Source of the DNA: Actinomadura alba
GTDB lineage: Bacteria > Actinomycetota > Actinomycetes > Streptosporangiales > Streptosporangiaceae
Reading direction: 5' to 3'
Assembly: GCF_014323705.1 (NCBI RefSeq)
Contig: NZ_JABVEC010000025.1
Location: forward strand, 1-64,000
Length of the DNA: 64,000 nt
Shown: positions 27,935-36,123 of the stretch, one piece after another
Layout of the letters: every line of letters starts with the position of its first letter
How positions within the stretch are numbered: position 1 is the first letter of the stretch
Notes under the pieces: model-generated
What the model was told of the DNA's origin: nothing
What the model saw: only the letters and a program-made list of their open reading frames with translations
Databases searched by the model: none
Translations under genes and position numbers: made by a program

Positions 27935-29136
27935 CCGGCTCGACACGGCCGACGCTGTCGATCGTCAACGGCCTCGTGTTCGACGGCGTGTCCGAGGAGC
28001 TGATCGACGGCGCCGTGCACGTGGCCGACGGCCGGATCGTCGAGGTCGGTGGCGCCCCGTGCCCCGCCGACCGGGTGATCGACGCTCGTGGCGGAACGGT
28101 GCTCCCAGGGCTCATCGACGCGCACTTCCACGCCTACGGCATATCCCTGGATCTGCTCGCCATCGAGGCCAGGCCGCTCAGCTTCGTCGCGTTGTCCGGT
28201 GCGCGCCGGCTCGCCGCCGCACTGGCCCGCGGCTTCACCACCGTGCGGGACGTGGCCGGTGGCGATCCGGGGCTGGCGAGGGCGATCGGCGAGGGCCTCA
28301 TCCCATCGCCGCGCTACCTCTACACCGGGCCCGCGCTCAGCCAGACCGGCGGGCACGGCGATCCGCGCGGGGCCGACAGCGATCTCTGCGGTTGCCACGA
28401 GTTCGTCAACGAGGTCGTCGACGGGGTGGACGACCTGCGTCGTGCCGTGCGCGACCGGTTCCGGCGAGGCGCGCACGCGATCAAGATCATGACATCGGGC
28501 GGCGTCGTTTCCCTGACCGACCCGATCCGCATTCCCCAGTACTCGGTCGAGGAGGTACGGGCCGTCACCGAGGAGGCGCGCCGTCGTGGCAGCTACGTGG
28601 CCGCGCACGCCTACTCCCCCGAGGCGATCCGGCACTCCGTCGAGAACGGCGTACGCAGCATCGAGCACGGCAACCTGCTCGATGCCGAGACCGCCGCGCT
28701 GATGGCCGAGCACGACGCCTTCCTGGTCCCCACGCTGGCCACGTATGACGCCATGGACCGCCGCGGCGCCGAACTCGGGATGGCTCCGGTGTCCCAGGCC
28801 AAGAACCGCGAGGTGCTGGACTCCGGACGCAAGGCGGTCGAACTCGCCCGTGCCGCGGGCGTCCGCGTCGGCTTCGGCACCGACCTGATGGGCGTCCTCG
28901 AGGACGAGCAGCTGAACGGCCTGCGAATCCAGGTCGAGGTCGAGGGACCGCTGCGTACCCTGCGTTCGGCCACGTCGGTGAACGCCGACCTGCTGAACCG
29001 CGACGACCTGGGCCGGGTCCAGGTCGGTTGTGCAGCCGATCTCCTCATCGTGCAGGGCGATCCGTTCACCGATCCGTCACTGCTGTGGGGCTCACCCGAC
29101 CGGCGCACCGTGGTGCAGGCAGGCGAACCGCTCTGA
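27931..29136 (+). CDS. Metal-dependent amidohydrolase (imidazolonepropionase-like)
   Basis: A 401-residue amidohydrolase-superfamily TIM barrel with flanking beta-sandwich. Metal ligands: HFH (His65, His67) in LPGLIDAHFHAYG, a probable bridging Lys185 in IKIMTSGG, His226 (AAHAYSP), His246 (SIEHGNLL) and Asp318 (GFGTDLMG). It would hydrolyse an amide or C-N bond in a ring or linear product, consistent with acting after or beside HyuAB2. ATGA overlap with hyuB means it is translationally coupled. It ends the plus-strand unit; a modest inverted repeat CGCCGTG/CACGGCG (29167-29196) may terminate it. Confidence 0.88.
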   Translation: MTGSTRPTLSIVNGLVFDGVSEELIDGAVHVADGRIVEVGGAPCPADRVIDARGGTVLPGLIDAHFHAYGISLDLLAIEARPLSFVALSGARRLAAALARGFTTVRDVAGGDPGLARAIGEGLIPSPRYLYTGPALSQTGGHGDPRGADSDLCGCHEFVNEVVDGVDDLRRAVRDRFRRGAHAIKIMTSGGVVSLTDPIRIPQYSVEEVRAVTEEARRRGSYVAAHAYSPEAIRHSVENGVRSIEHGNLLDAETAALMAEHDAFLVPTLATYDAMDRRGAELGMAPVSQAKNREVLDSGRKAVELARAAGVRVGFGTDLMGVLEDEQLNGLRIQVEVEGPLRTLRSATSVNADLLNRDDLGRVQVGCAADLLIVQGDPFTDPSLLWGSPDRRTVVQAGEPL

Positions 29137-29348
29137 ACCATTCGTCGCCGTAGTGAGTGTCGCCCGCGCCGTGTTCACGTGCTGGGTGTCACGGCGTACG
29201 GTCCTTCGGTGAACCGTCGCAGCCCCGGGCCTCGGCACCCACAGGCCGAGCCGGCCTCCCCTGCTCCGACAGCGAATCCTGCTCATGACCACACACCGTC
29301 ACCACCGAAATCGTGCCAGAGCCAAAATCCGGACAGTCCCAAGGCAGG

Positions 29349-30560
29349 TCATATCTGATCGAGCGGGATGGCCGGGTCCGCGAGCCTCGTGCGGTCGGCG
29401 GGAGCGGCCGCATGGATCAGTGCCTTGATCTGGTCGGTGACGTCCCAGATGTTGACGTTCATTCCGGCCGTGACCCTGCCGTCGTTGAGCCAGAAGGCGA
29501 TGAACTCGCGGGTGGCGAGGTCGCCTCGGATGACGACGTCGTCGTTGTGACCGGGAGGGGTGTAGCCGGTGTACTCCATGCCCAGGTCGTACTGGTCGGT
29601 GTAGAAGAAGGGCAGCAGATCGTAGGCGGCATCCCGGCCCAGCATGGCGCGAGCGGCGACGGCGGGTTGGTTGAGGGCGTTGGCCCAGTGTTCGACCCGA
29701 ATATGCGCGCCCAGCAGCGGGTGGTAGGCGTTGGCGATGTCGCCGGCGGCGAAGATGTCGGGGTCTGAGGTGCGCAGATCGGCGCCGACCTGAACACCAT
29801 TGTCGACCGTCAGCCCGGCGGCGGCCGCAAGGTCGGTGTTGGGGGTCGCCCCGATGCCCACGAGGACGGCGTCGGCATCGACCGCTGAGCCGTCGGCCAG
29901 CCGCACGCCCGCGTCGGTGACTTCTCTGACCTGTACGCCCAGCCGCAGGTCGACACCGTGACTGCGGTGCAGGTCGGCGAAGACGGCAGAGACCTCGAAG
30001 CCGAGGACGCGCAGCAGCGGCTGCCGCTCGGCCTCCAGCACGCTCACCTCAACACCGGCGGCGCGGGCCGCGGCCGCGACCTCCAGACCGATCCAGCCGC
30101 CGCCGATGATCGCGATCCTGCGGGCGGTGGACAGGGTGGCCTTGATGCGCTCGCAGTCGTCCACGGTGCGCAGGTAGAGCACGCCGTCCCGGTCCGCGCC
30201 CGGAACGGTCAGCCGGCGCGGTGTGGCCCCGGTGGCCAGCAGGAGTTTGTCGTAGCCGAGCCGGTCACCATCGGACAGCGTGACCTGGTGGGCGGCACGG
30301 TCGATACCGGTGACGGAGATGCCCGAGCGCAGCTCGATGTCGTGCGCCCGATACCAGGAGGCGTCGTGGACGAAGATCTTCTCCCTGTCGGACCTGCCCT
30401 GCAGGTATTCCTTGGACAGTGGCGGCCGTTCGTAGGGCAGATGGGTCTCCTGGCCGACCAGGACGACGCGACCGTTGAAGCCCTCCGTGCGGAGGCCTTC
30501 AGCGGTCTTGGCCGCGGCAAGGCCGCCGCCGGCGATCACAAAGGTGGTTGGCGCGGGCAT
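29349..30560 (-). CDS. FAD-dependent ferredoxin/rubredoxin reductase
   Basis: A 403-residue NAD(P)H:ferredoxin reductase of the rhodocoxin/putidaredoxin reductase class. FAD site: FVIAGGGLAAAKTAEGLRTEGF (N-terminus) and GDIANAYHPLL; NAD(P)H site: AIIGGGWIGLEVAAAARAAG near 150; ERPPLSKEYLQG near 47 is a class signature. The C-terminal reductase dimerisation domain completes it. It would deliver electrons to a ferredoxin for a P450 or oxygenase not present here. The ATG at 30560 (with AGGAG upstream) starts 4 bp after the Fe-S type regulator gene, so the two form an operon. Confidence 0.9.
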   Translation of the reverse strand: MPAPTTFVIAGGGLAAAKTAEGLRTEGFNGRVVLVGQETHLPYERPPLSKEYLQGRSDREKIFVHDASWYRAHDIELRSGISVTGIDRAAHQVTLSDGDRLGYDKLLLATGATPRRLTVPGADRDGVLYLRTVDDCERIKATLSTARRIAIIGGGWIGLEVAAAARAAGVEVSVLEAERQPLLRVLGFEVSAVFADLHRSHGVDLRLGVQVREVTDAGVRLADGSAVDADAVLVGIGATPNTDLAAAAGLTVDNGVQVGADLRTSDPDIFAAGDIANAYHPLLGAHIRVEHWANALNQPAVAARAMLGRDAAYDLLPFFYTDQYDLGMEYTGYTPPGHNDDVVIRGDLATREFIAFWLNDGRVTAGMNVNIWDVTDQIKALIHAAAPADRTRLADPAIPLDQI

Positions 30561-30564
30561 CAAA

Positions 30565-31305
30565 TCAGGCTCCTGTCGGGTCGGTGGCCGCGGTGCCGAG
30601 TTCGACGCAGCATGCGCCGGGCCGCGGTGCCAGGGTGGCGTTGAGGGTGACGGCGCCGAGTCCGCCGAGGTATCCGGCGATGAAGGCGTGGTTGATCCCG
30701 CAGACCAGATCGGGGGCCTTGGCCGCCAGTGGGTGGAAAGGGCAGTTCCGCAACCGCATCAGGGTCGGGGTGGCGCGTGCCGGTTCGAAGCCGTGGCGTT
30801 CCAGCATCCGCCCCGCGCAGGTCAGAGCCCGCTCGGCGCCGAGCCGTCCTGGCCTGAGCTCGTTCCGGTCGGCCGTGCCAAGGCCGCGGCCGCGATCGGA
30901 GGCGACCCGGAGGGCGGCCTCCTCACCGCTCTCTCCCGGGCCCTGCCCACGGACGGCCTCCAGCAGGATGTCGGCGAGCAGGCCGTGCTCGCGCTGCGGA
31001 ATGCTGACCTGGACGTTCAGCTCGGTGGGCGCGTACACCTTGGGTGCGCGTCCCACCCTGCGCAGGCCATCCGGCTGGGCGTATCCGGCGGACAGCAACC
31101 CCACCGCGACCAGCTTGTCCAGATGGAAGGCCGCGAGCTTACGGGAGATCCCCACACTCTGTGCCGCCTCGTCCCGCGTCACCGGACCGCCGGACCTCCG
31201 GATGAAGTCGTACATCCGGTGCCGCAGACCGTCGCTGAGCGCCGCGACGGCTTCAAGCGTGGAGGCATCCTGGGTCACACACTTGAGATTAACACCAATG
31301 CTCAT
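30565..31305 (-). CDS. ArsR/SufR-like helix-turn-helix regulator with Fe-S type cysteines
   Basis: A 246-residue regulator. The N-terminal winged helix (about 16-95; ALSDGLRHRMYDFIRRSGGP, then VTRDEAAQSVGISRKLAAFH) resembles ArsR/DeoR families. The C-terminal part carries Cys188 (NCPFHPLA), Cys202 (LVCGINHAF) and Cys232-Cys233 (GACCVEL), the spacing of SufR-type proteins that hold a [4Fe-4S] cluster. It probably senses iron, oxygen or redox state. It is divergent from the folE-fragment/arsC unit, with a likely operator between them, and cotranscribed with the ferredoxin reductase. Confidence 0.8.
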   Translation of the reverse strand: MSIGVNLKCVTQDASTLEAVAALSDGLRHRMYDFIRRSGGPVTRDEAAQSVGISRKLAAFHLDKLVAVGLLSAGYAQPDGLRRVGRAPKVYAPTELNVQVSIPQREHGLLADILLEAVRGQGPGESGEEAALRVASDRGRGLGTADRNELRPGRLGAERALTCAGRMLERHGFEPARATPTLMRLRNCPFHPLAAKAPDLVCGINHAFIAGYLGGLGAVTLNATLAPRPGACCVELGTAATDPTGA

Positions 31306-31345
31306 GGGTGAAACAGTGGTGCCTGGCTCACGATCCTCGTTAATT

Positions 31346-31376
31346 GACGTTTATCTAAGATATAACTAACGTTTAT
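31346..31376. promoter_or_regulatory. Operator/promoter between the SufR-like gene and arsC unit
   Basis: An AT-rich island in GC-rich surroundings. The octamer ACGTTTAT is repeated at 31347-31354 and 31369-31376, 22 bp apart (two helical turns), and TATCT-A-AGATA (31352-31362) is a perfect inverted repeat. TTGACG (31344-31349) and TAACGT (31367-31372), 17 bp apart, could form a rightward promoter. Lies 41 bp before the divergent regulator start, so autoregulation is likely. Confidence 0.5.
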
Positions 31377-31522
31377 TGGTGCAATAGGCGACGGTACGGT
31401 CGCAGTGTCGGGTCCGCTCCATCGGGCCGCAGAGCCGGTGGGAGTGCTCGCCCGGTCCGTACGGCCACCCGCCGCATCCGATCCTGGCAACAGTGGTGCG
31501 TCGCGCGCCACGGAAGAGGGAG

Positions 31523-31717
31523 ATGATGGGCATCGCCACCCGCCTTACCCGGCTCCTCACCACGCCCGCAGGCGTGGTCATCGAGGCCGACCACACCTGT
31601 ATGACCCTGCGCGGCGTGCAGGCTCCGGGATCCCGCACCGTCACCTCCACACTGCTGGGGATTCTCCGCGACGAATCCCTCCCACGCGGCGAGTTCTTCG
31701 CCCGCACCGGCTCCTGA
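31523..31717 (+). pseudogene. folE: GTP cyclohydrolase I (FolE) C-terminal fragment
   Basis: A 64-codon open frame, MMGIATRLTRLLTTPAGVVI, then EADHTCMTLRGVQAPGSRTV and TSTLLGILRD..RGEFFARTG, matches only the last third of FolE (the part with the His-x-Cys zinc ligand region and catalytic CM..RGV segment). The ~120 N-terminal residues are missing and not found upstream. Yet it has a start codon with GAGGGAG in front and sits between a regulated promoter and arsC, so a small protein may still be made. I call it a fragment; a deliberate mini-FolE is the alternative. Confidence 0.6.
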
Positions 31718-31737
31718 GAGGACCAGGCATCACGATC

Positions 31738-32115
31738 ATGGAAATCTGGATCAATCCCCGCTGCTCCAAATGCCGCTCCGCGCTCACGATCCTGGACGCC
31801 GAGAACGCCGAGTACACCGTGCGCCGCTACCTGGAGAACCCTCCGACGGAGGGCGAGATCCGGGACGTGCTGACCAGGCTCGGCCTCGAACCCTGGGATA
31901 TCGCCCGGACCGGTGAGGCCACGGCCAAGGAGCTCGGCATGGCCGCCTGGCCCCGCGATCCCGGCGAGCGGGAACGCTGGATAAGGGCGCTGGCCGAGGA
32001 GCCGATCCTGATCCAGCGCCCCATCATCACGTCCGACGACGGGACCGCAGTGATCGGGCGCTCCGAACAGGCCGTACGGTCGGCGCTCCCCGGTGCCCCG
32101 GAGGGCAAGCGATGA
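31738..32115 (+). CDS. arsC: ArsC/Spx-family arsenate reductase-like protein
   Basis: A 125-residue thioredoxin-fold protein. NPRCSKCRSALTILDAENAE carries the catalytic Cys (residue 8) with another Cys three residues on. LIQRPIITSDDGTAVIGR contains the conserved Arg-Pro-Ile that binds the oxyanion. The usual ArsC is 114-120 residues, so it is full length. The ATG at 31738 is chosen because the family starts directly before the WINPRC strand; a longer frame upstream belongs to other reading. No arsenite efflux gene is nearby, so a general redox or Spx-like role is possible. The SufR-type regulator opposite suggests redox control. Confidence 0.85.
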   Translation: MEIWINPRCSKCRSALTILDAENAEYTVRRYLENPPTEGEIRDVLTRLGLEPWDIARTGEATAKELGMAAWPRDPGERERWIRALAEEPILIQRPIITSDDGTAVIGRSEQAVRSALPGAPEGKR

Positions 32116-32182
32116 TCAGCCGGCTGAGACAACTCGTTGGGCGTATATCCCCTGGCGAGACTGCGGAGCCGGGCTACCCGCC

Positions 32183-32234
32183 TTCGGCGTGAAGGTTCCC
32201 CGTCGCCTGGACGACGGGGAACCTTCACGCCGAA
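32183..32234. terminator. Very strong bidirectional hairpin after arsC
   Basis: A perfect 23-bp inverted repeat: left arm 32183-32205 (begins TTCGGCGTGAAGG), loop CCTGGA (32206-32211), right arm 32212-32234. It lies between convergent arsC and the CU044_5270-type gene and would end both transcripts. Confidence 0.85.
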
Positions 32235-32254
32235 CACCATTCACGTGTGGAGCG

Positions 32255-33235
32255 CTACGAACGCTCCCCCGGCCGGTCGACGACGGCGGTTTCGAGGGCG
32301 TACTCGGCGTGGACGACCTCGCCGGCGCTGGCCTTGAAGCTGCTGTTCCACGTCATCTTCTCCTCGTGGTCACGGATGGCGACGTCGCGTATGCCGAGGT
32401 AGCGGTACGTGCCCGGCTCGAGAAGCAGTTCCGTGCGCAGCCAGCCCTCACCGCTGGTACGGGTGACGGCGATGGCGCTGCGGCCGATCGCATCGCGGCC
32501 CTGCTGATTGACCTGCACGCCTGGGATCGACGCCAGCACCCGGTACAGGGCGGCCTGGTGCTTGGACGGCACCGCCAGGGCGTCCCGGAAGATGCCGGAC
32601 GCCTCGCCGAACGCGCGCTCGTCCGGTCCCTGACTGGCGGGCCGGGAGGAGGCATCACGGTAGATCCGTTCCCGCAGCGCCTGCGGGTCGGTGGGCAGCG
32701 AGTCGAGGTAGTCGTAGAACTGCTCGGGTGTCCGGTTATTGGCGTCGGCCGGCCCCGGAGTCAGCTTCCCGTCCTGGAGCAGATTCATCGCGCCACTGTC
32801 GAACCGCCACCACTCTTCCTGCTTTTCCAGGTGGGTGGGGCTGTCCTCCTCGTTTCCCTCGTCCACCGGGATCAGCAATGCCCGGTAGATCCACTGGCCC
32901 GGCCGGGGACGGCGAACCGGCCGTTCCTCGACCGTTCTGGCCGCCCGCTCGAGGAACGCCGCGGCATTCACATATCCATCCGCGGGCAGTACGACCTTCG
33001 GACCGCTGGGCTGCTGCGAGTCCACGCCGCCGTCTCTGGTCGCCAGGACTCCCGTGGCGACCACGGCGGCCAGCGCGCCCGCGAGGGCCATCCGGCCGGC
33101 GGTGCGCGGCAGGCTCGGCAGCCACGCCGGCCTGCGGCTCCGGGTCGTCAGGCGCTTGCGGAGTTCCCGCAGCGTCGCCTCCGACGGCGTCGGCGCCTCG
33201 GCGCGCAGCTCTCGCACGAACGTCATCTCATCCAT
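32255..33235 (-). CDS. CU044_5270-family membrane protein, sigma-factor partner
   Basis: A 326-residue protein with a short cytoplasmic N-terminus (MDEMTFVRELRAEAPTPSEA), one membrane helix at about 46-66 and a ~250-residue exported domain (RPGQWIYRALLIPVDEGNEE; GIPGVQVNQQGRDAIGRSAI-like region). This family is found after ECF sigma genes in actinobacteria and probably acts as anti-sigma factor or sensor, though this is not proven. Its start lies inside the end of the sigma gene (8-bp overlap), so the two are translated together. Confidence 0.8.
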   Translation of the reverse strand: MDEMTFVRELRAEAPTPSEATLRELRKRLTTRSRRPAWLPSLPRTAGRMALAGALAAVVATGVLATRDGGVDSQQPSGPKVVLPADGYVNAAAFLERAARTVEERPVRRPRPGQWIYRALLIPVDEGNEEDSPTHLEKQEEWWRFDSGAMNLLQDGKLTPGPADANNRTPEQFYDYLDSLPTDPQALRERIYRDASSRPASQGPDERAFGEASGIFRDALAVPSKHQAALYRVLASIPGVQVNQQGRDAIGRSAIAVTRTSGEGWLRTELLLEPGTYRYLGIRDVAIRDHEEKMTWNSSFKASAGEVVHAEYALETAVVDRPGERS

Positions 33236-33845
33236 TGCAGGACTCCTCGCTGATCTCGGTGGGGTCTACTCCGCCCAGCGCCTCTCGTACCTTTCTGCGG
33301 GCCCGATGCAGACGTGAGCGCACGGTTCCGACCGGGATGCCCAGCGCGTCGGCGACCCCCTCGTAGGTGAGGTCGGCCCACGCGACGAGCAGCAGCACGT
33401 CCCGGTCTCCGGCCGACAGGCCGGCCAGCGCGTCGGCTAGCTCGCGCTGCACGCCCTCCGCGGTCACCCGGGCGTCCACGCGGTCGGCGTACGACTCCGC
33501 CACCCGATCCACACCGGCGCGAGCGAGGGTGCGGTAAAGCCGTTTCTCCGCGCGCCGGTGCTTGCCGATCAGATTGCTGGCGATGCCGTACAGCCACGGT
33601 CGAGCGTCGGCCCGGGTGACGTCGTAGCGTTTCCGTCCCCGGAACGCGAGGAGAAACGTTTCCGCGACGACGTCGTCGGCGGTGGACACGCCCAGCCGAC
33701 GGGTCACATACCGGTGCATCTCCGAGGCGTGCCGGTCGAACAGTGCCGCGAACCTCTCGTGCTCGTGCTCATGCCACGACTGCTCGATCAGAACTGCGTC
33801 GGCCACGATTTCCGGTGGGTCGGCGCGCAGTGGGGGGGCGGTCAC
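33228..33845 (-). CDS. ECF RNA polymerase sigma factor
   Basis: A 205-residue sigma-70 family protein of the extracytoplasmic type. Region 2 (about 28-95): FAALFDRHASEMHRYVTRRL, VSTADDVVAETFLLAFRGRK, PWLYGIASNLIGKHRRAEKR. Region 4 (about 135-190): ALAGLSAGDRDVLLLVAWAD, then YEGVADALGIPVGTVRSRLH. It directs a small regulon, usually its own operon. GTG start at 33845 after a GGAG. Coupled to the CU044_5270-type gene downstream, the usual sigma/anti-sigma arrangement. Confidence 0.92.
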   Translation of the reverse strand: MTAPPLRADPPEIVADAVLIEQSWHEHEHERFAALFDRHASEMHRYVTRRLGVSTADDVVAETFLLAFRGRKRYDVTRADARPWLYGIASNLIGKHRRAEKRLYRTLARAGVDRVAESYADRVDARVTAEGVQRELADALAGLSAGDRDVLLLVAWADLTYEGVADALGIPVGTVRSRLHRARRKVREALGGVDPTEISEESCNG

Positions 33846-33976
33846 ATCCAGCTCCGTTCCAGTCGGCGTTCTCTGGTGTCAGCCAAGGCGCGTGACACGG
33901 TCACCCCTACTAACCCGAAGCCCCCCGAACAGTTCACGGGAATCCGAGCGACCGGAAGAATCCGTCCTTCGTTGAG

Positions 33977-34026
33977 TCGTGGCGTGTCGGGGCTCACGGG
34001 CAGCTGGAAACCCCGACACGCCACGA
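33977..34026. repeat. 16-bp perfect inverted repeat in the sigma/membrane-protein intergenic region
   Basis: TCGTGGCGTGTCGGGG (33977-33992) and its exact complement at 34011-34026 flank an 18-nt loop. It lies 21 bp before the membrane-protein start and 130 bp from the divergent sigma start, so it is not a simple 3' terminator. It could be an operator or an mRNA leader hairpin hiding the ribosome site. The rest of the 33846-34046 gap shows nothing clear. Confidence 0.6.
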
Positions 34027-34046
34027 GTCGACGTCTTGGGCATGTC

Positions 34047-35090
34047 ATGATCGGCGGCATGTTGACACGAATCAGGCTTGTGGTCGGGCTGGCACTTGCA
34101 GTCACGGGTGTGGCGCTGTGGGCGGTAGCGGTGACCGTCTTGGTGCCGGCCGCGCAGAAAGGCGACGCTGCGGCGATGGCCGGGCCCGACACCGTTTTGG
34201 ACCCGGACACCATGGGTGTGCTGGCCGCGTGGGTGCACGATCTGCGATGGGCCGCCATCGTCGTGGTAGCCTGCGGGCTCGCACTGACCGCGCGCGGGTC
34301 CGCTGTCTGGAAGCCGGCCGTCCCTGCCGTGTGCGGGATGGCGCTGGTCATCGCCGATGGTGCGTTCGACGCGGCAGACGCGACGGGCTGGGGTGCTGCA
34401 GCCATCGCCTGCGGCGTGGCGCTCGCGATCGTCAGCACCGCGGTGGCCGTGCTACGTGCGCGCGAATCGATGGACCGCCCACGCTGGCCCCTGATCTATG
34501 GGATTGTCGCCGCCTGGTGTTCGCCGCTGCTGCTCACCAATCTCCACGACGAGGAGTCTCCCGTCGTGCCGGCGGGGCTGCCGGCCGGTGTAGGGGTGGC
34601 GCAGGCCCTGCTGGTGTTCGCGGCTTTCGCCTGCGCCGCCTTCTCCGTGTCACACATCCCACCCCGCGCTGTGCCCGCAGCGGCCGGGTTCGCCGCCGTT
34701 CTCGGCGCGGCGGGGATACTCTCCGGGGGAAACGCGGCTGTCCTGTCGGCGACACTGCTCGGCGGGCCGCTCATCGCCGTTGTTGTTCTCCTCACCGGCC
34801 CGCCCCGATCCGTGCGTCGGTACCTCACGTTCGTCGCCATTGCAACGGTCGCCTACCCCTTTCTGGTCTCCGCATCGTTGATCGTGGGTGTGGGCCCGGC
34901 GTGGGCCGCCCTGGCGCTCTCCGGCGACTCCTACTTGGCCGAGGGGGTAGGAGTGGCGATGCCAGGTGGAATTCTCGCTGGCGCGGTTGCCGGTGTCCTC
35001 ACCGTGCGGGCGAGGGCTCGCCGACCTGTAGTTGCCGTGTCCACGGGAATGGACAGCCATCTCATCACCGACGGTGATGCCGCTCGCTGA
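34047..35090 (+). CDS. Polytopic membrane protein of unknown function
   Basis: A 347-residue protein with about nine hydrophobic helices (for example RLVVGLALAVTGVALWAVAV, WAAIVVVACGLALTARG, AIACGVALAIVSTAVAVL, GVGVAQALLVFAAFACAAF, LSATLLGGPLIAVVVLLTG and GGILAGAVAGVLTVRARAR). Two loops rich in Asp precede helices (GPDTVLDPDTMG; NLHDEESPVV). No family is recognised. The start is uncertain: ATG 34047 or 34059; neither has a good ribosome site, but a strong hairpin ends 20 bp upstream and may affect initiation. Probably monocistronic. Confidence 0.6.
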   Translation: MIGGMLTRIRLVVGLALAVTGVALWAVAVTVLVPAAQKGDAAAMAGPDTVLDPDTMGVLAAWVHDLRWAAIVVVACGLALTARGSAVWKPAVPAVCGMALVIADGAFDAADATGWGAAAIACGVALAIVSTAVAVLRARESMDRPRWPLIYGIVAAWCSPLLLTNLHDEESPVVPAGLPAGVGVAQALLVFAAFACAAFSVSHIPPRAVPAAAGFAAVLGAAGILSGGNAAVLSATLLGGPLIAVVVLLTGPPRSVRRYLTFVAIATVAYPFLVSASLIVGVGPAWAALALSGDSYLAEGVGVAMPGGILAGAVAGVLTVRARARRPVVAVSTGMDSHLITDGDAAR

Positions 35091-35146
35091 CCTCGTGGCG
35101 CGGCGCAGGCGCGGTTCGGTCCGCGTTCAGCGCCGCGGAAGCTCCA

Positions 35147-35478
35147 GTGGGGATCACAAAGCGCGCTGTGGGCACGGTCACAGCGGCACTAGGGGTCGCG
35201 TGCACCTGGCTGATCGGAGCGCTCACCCTTTCGGCACTGGCGGCTGTGGTGCTGCCGGCCACGTTCGTCTTCCACCTGAGCTCCAAGGAAGGCGCCGCGC
35301 TCCTGAGTGATGACTTCTGGACCGGGTCAAGGACGGAGCGGTCATCATCGGCGTGGTCCTCTCCGCCGTGGTGTGCCCGTGAACAGGGCAGGCGCAAGAG
35401 CCCGCCGAGGAGTCGTACGGGCTAACGGCGATGTGCACCGACGACCAGGGCACGCATTTCTACCTGGGCCGCCTCTGA
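35147..35478 (+). pseudogene. Frameshifted small membrane protein gene
   Basis: From GTG 35147 the frame reads GITKRAVGTVTAALGVACTW, then LIGALTLSALAAVVLPATFV and FHLSSKEGAALLSDDFWTG, a plausible two-helix membrane protein. After about 35320 the sensible reading moves to another frame (VKDGAVIIGVVLSAVVCP, TGA at 35379-35381) and continues past that stop as EESYGLTAMCTDDQGTHFYL to TGA 35476-35478. One shift plus one nonsense change would restore a ~110-residue protein. Family unknown. Confidence 0.45.
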
Positions 35479-35539
35479 GCCCCGATCCGCCGATCGGCTT
35501 CTGAGGTGATTTGGTGTGCGTCCTTCCGGTCGTTGAGCA

Positions 35540-35719
35540 TTAGGGCTTCATGATCCGCTGGTGCTGACCCATTTCTCGGTCGGCTTCGTAGTTGTCCTTG
35601 CCGCCCAGCCAGTAGTTCCAGATCCGCGCCGAGTGCGGAATCTCTCGCCGGAGATTGACGGAAGGAGGATCAGCCGGCGTACCACCCGGCTCAAAGAGAC
35701 CAGCGGTATCGTTGCTCAT
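35540..35719 (-). pseudogene. N-terminal fragment of a PF04672 (DUF574) SAM-dependent methyltransferase
   Basis: A 59-codon frame with the hallmark IPHSARIWNYWLGGKDNYEADRE start of this ~270-residue actinobacterial family, then stops at TAA after RIMKP. The SAM-binding core is absent downstream. It retains its start with AGGAAG upstream, so it was probably lost by deletion. Confidence 0.75.
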
Positions 35720-35743
35720 GAAGGCTTCCTGGTAGTAGGCCAA

Positions 35744-36123
35744 TACCTCTTTGCCTGCGGAAATTTTAGATCATTACTGAACAGGACGCCTCTCGAAAGA
35801 CCACAGCGACCCGGTCATCAGATCCGCACCGCCGCCGTACTCCCGCGAAACGCATACGGAAGGTCGCCCTAATCGGTGGGCCGGGAATCCACCTGTCGAT
35901 AGGCGAACGAATGGACCGGCACATCCAGGCCGGAGCCGTTGCACGTGCTCGCGGAACAGATTTCCCGCGCTGATGACCTCCAAGCGGGCGGCACCTGACA
36001 ATGCGCTGACACGCGGCTGGCGCCTCTCGGAACACGCCGAAAGGCACCAGCCACTCCGCACGGACTGCCGTCACATCCCGGAGACCAGGGCGCGATCGGC
36101 CGGCTGCGCTGTGGTTCAGGTCA
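35744..36123. other. Gene-free stretch
   Basis: About 380 bp between the methyltransferase fragment and terD. Short open frames occur on both strands but none has a start, ribosome site or recognisable protein. Probably decayed sequence. Confidence 0.4.
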
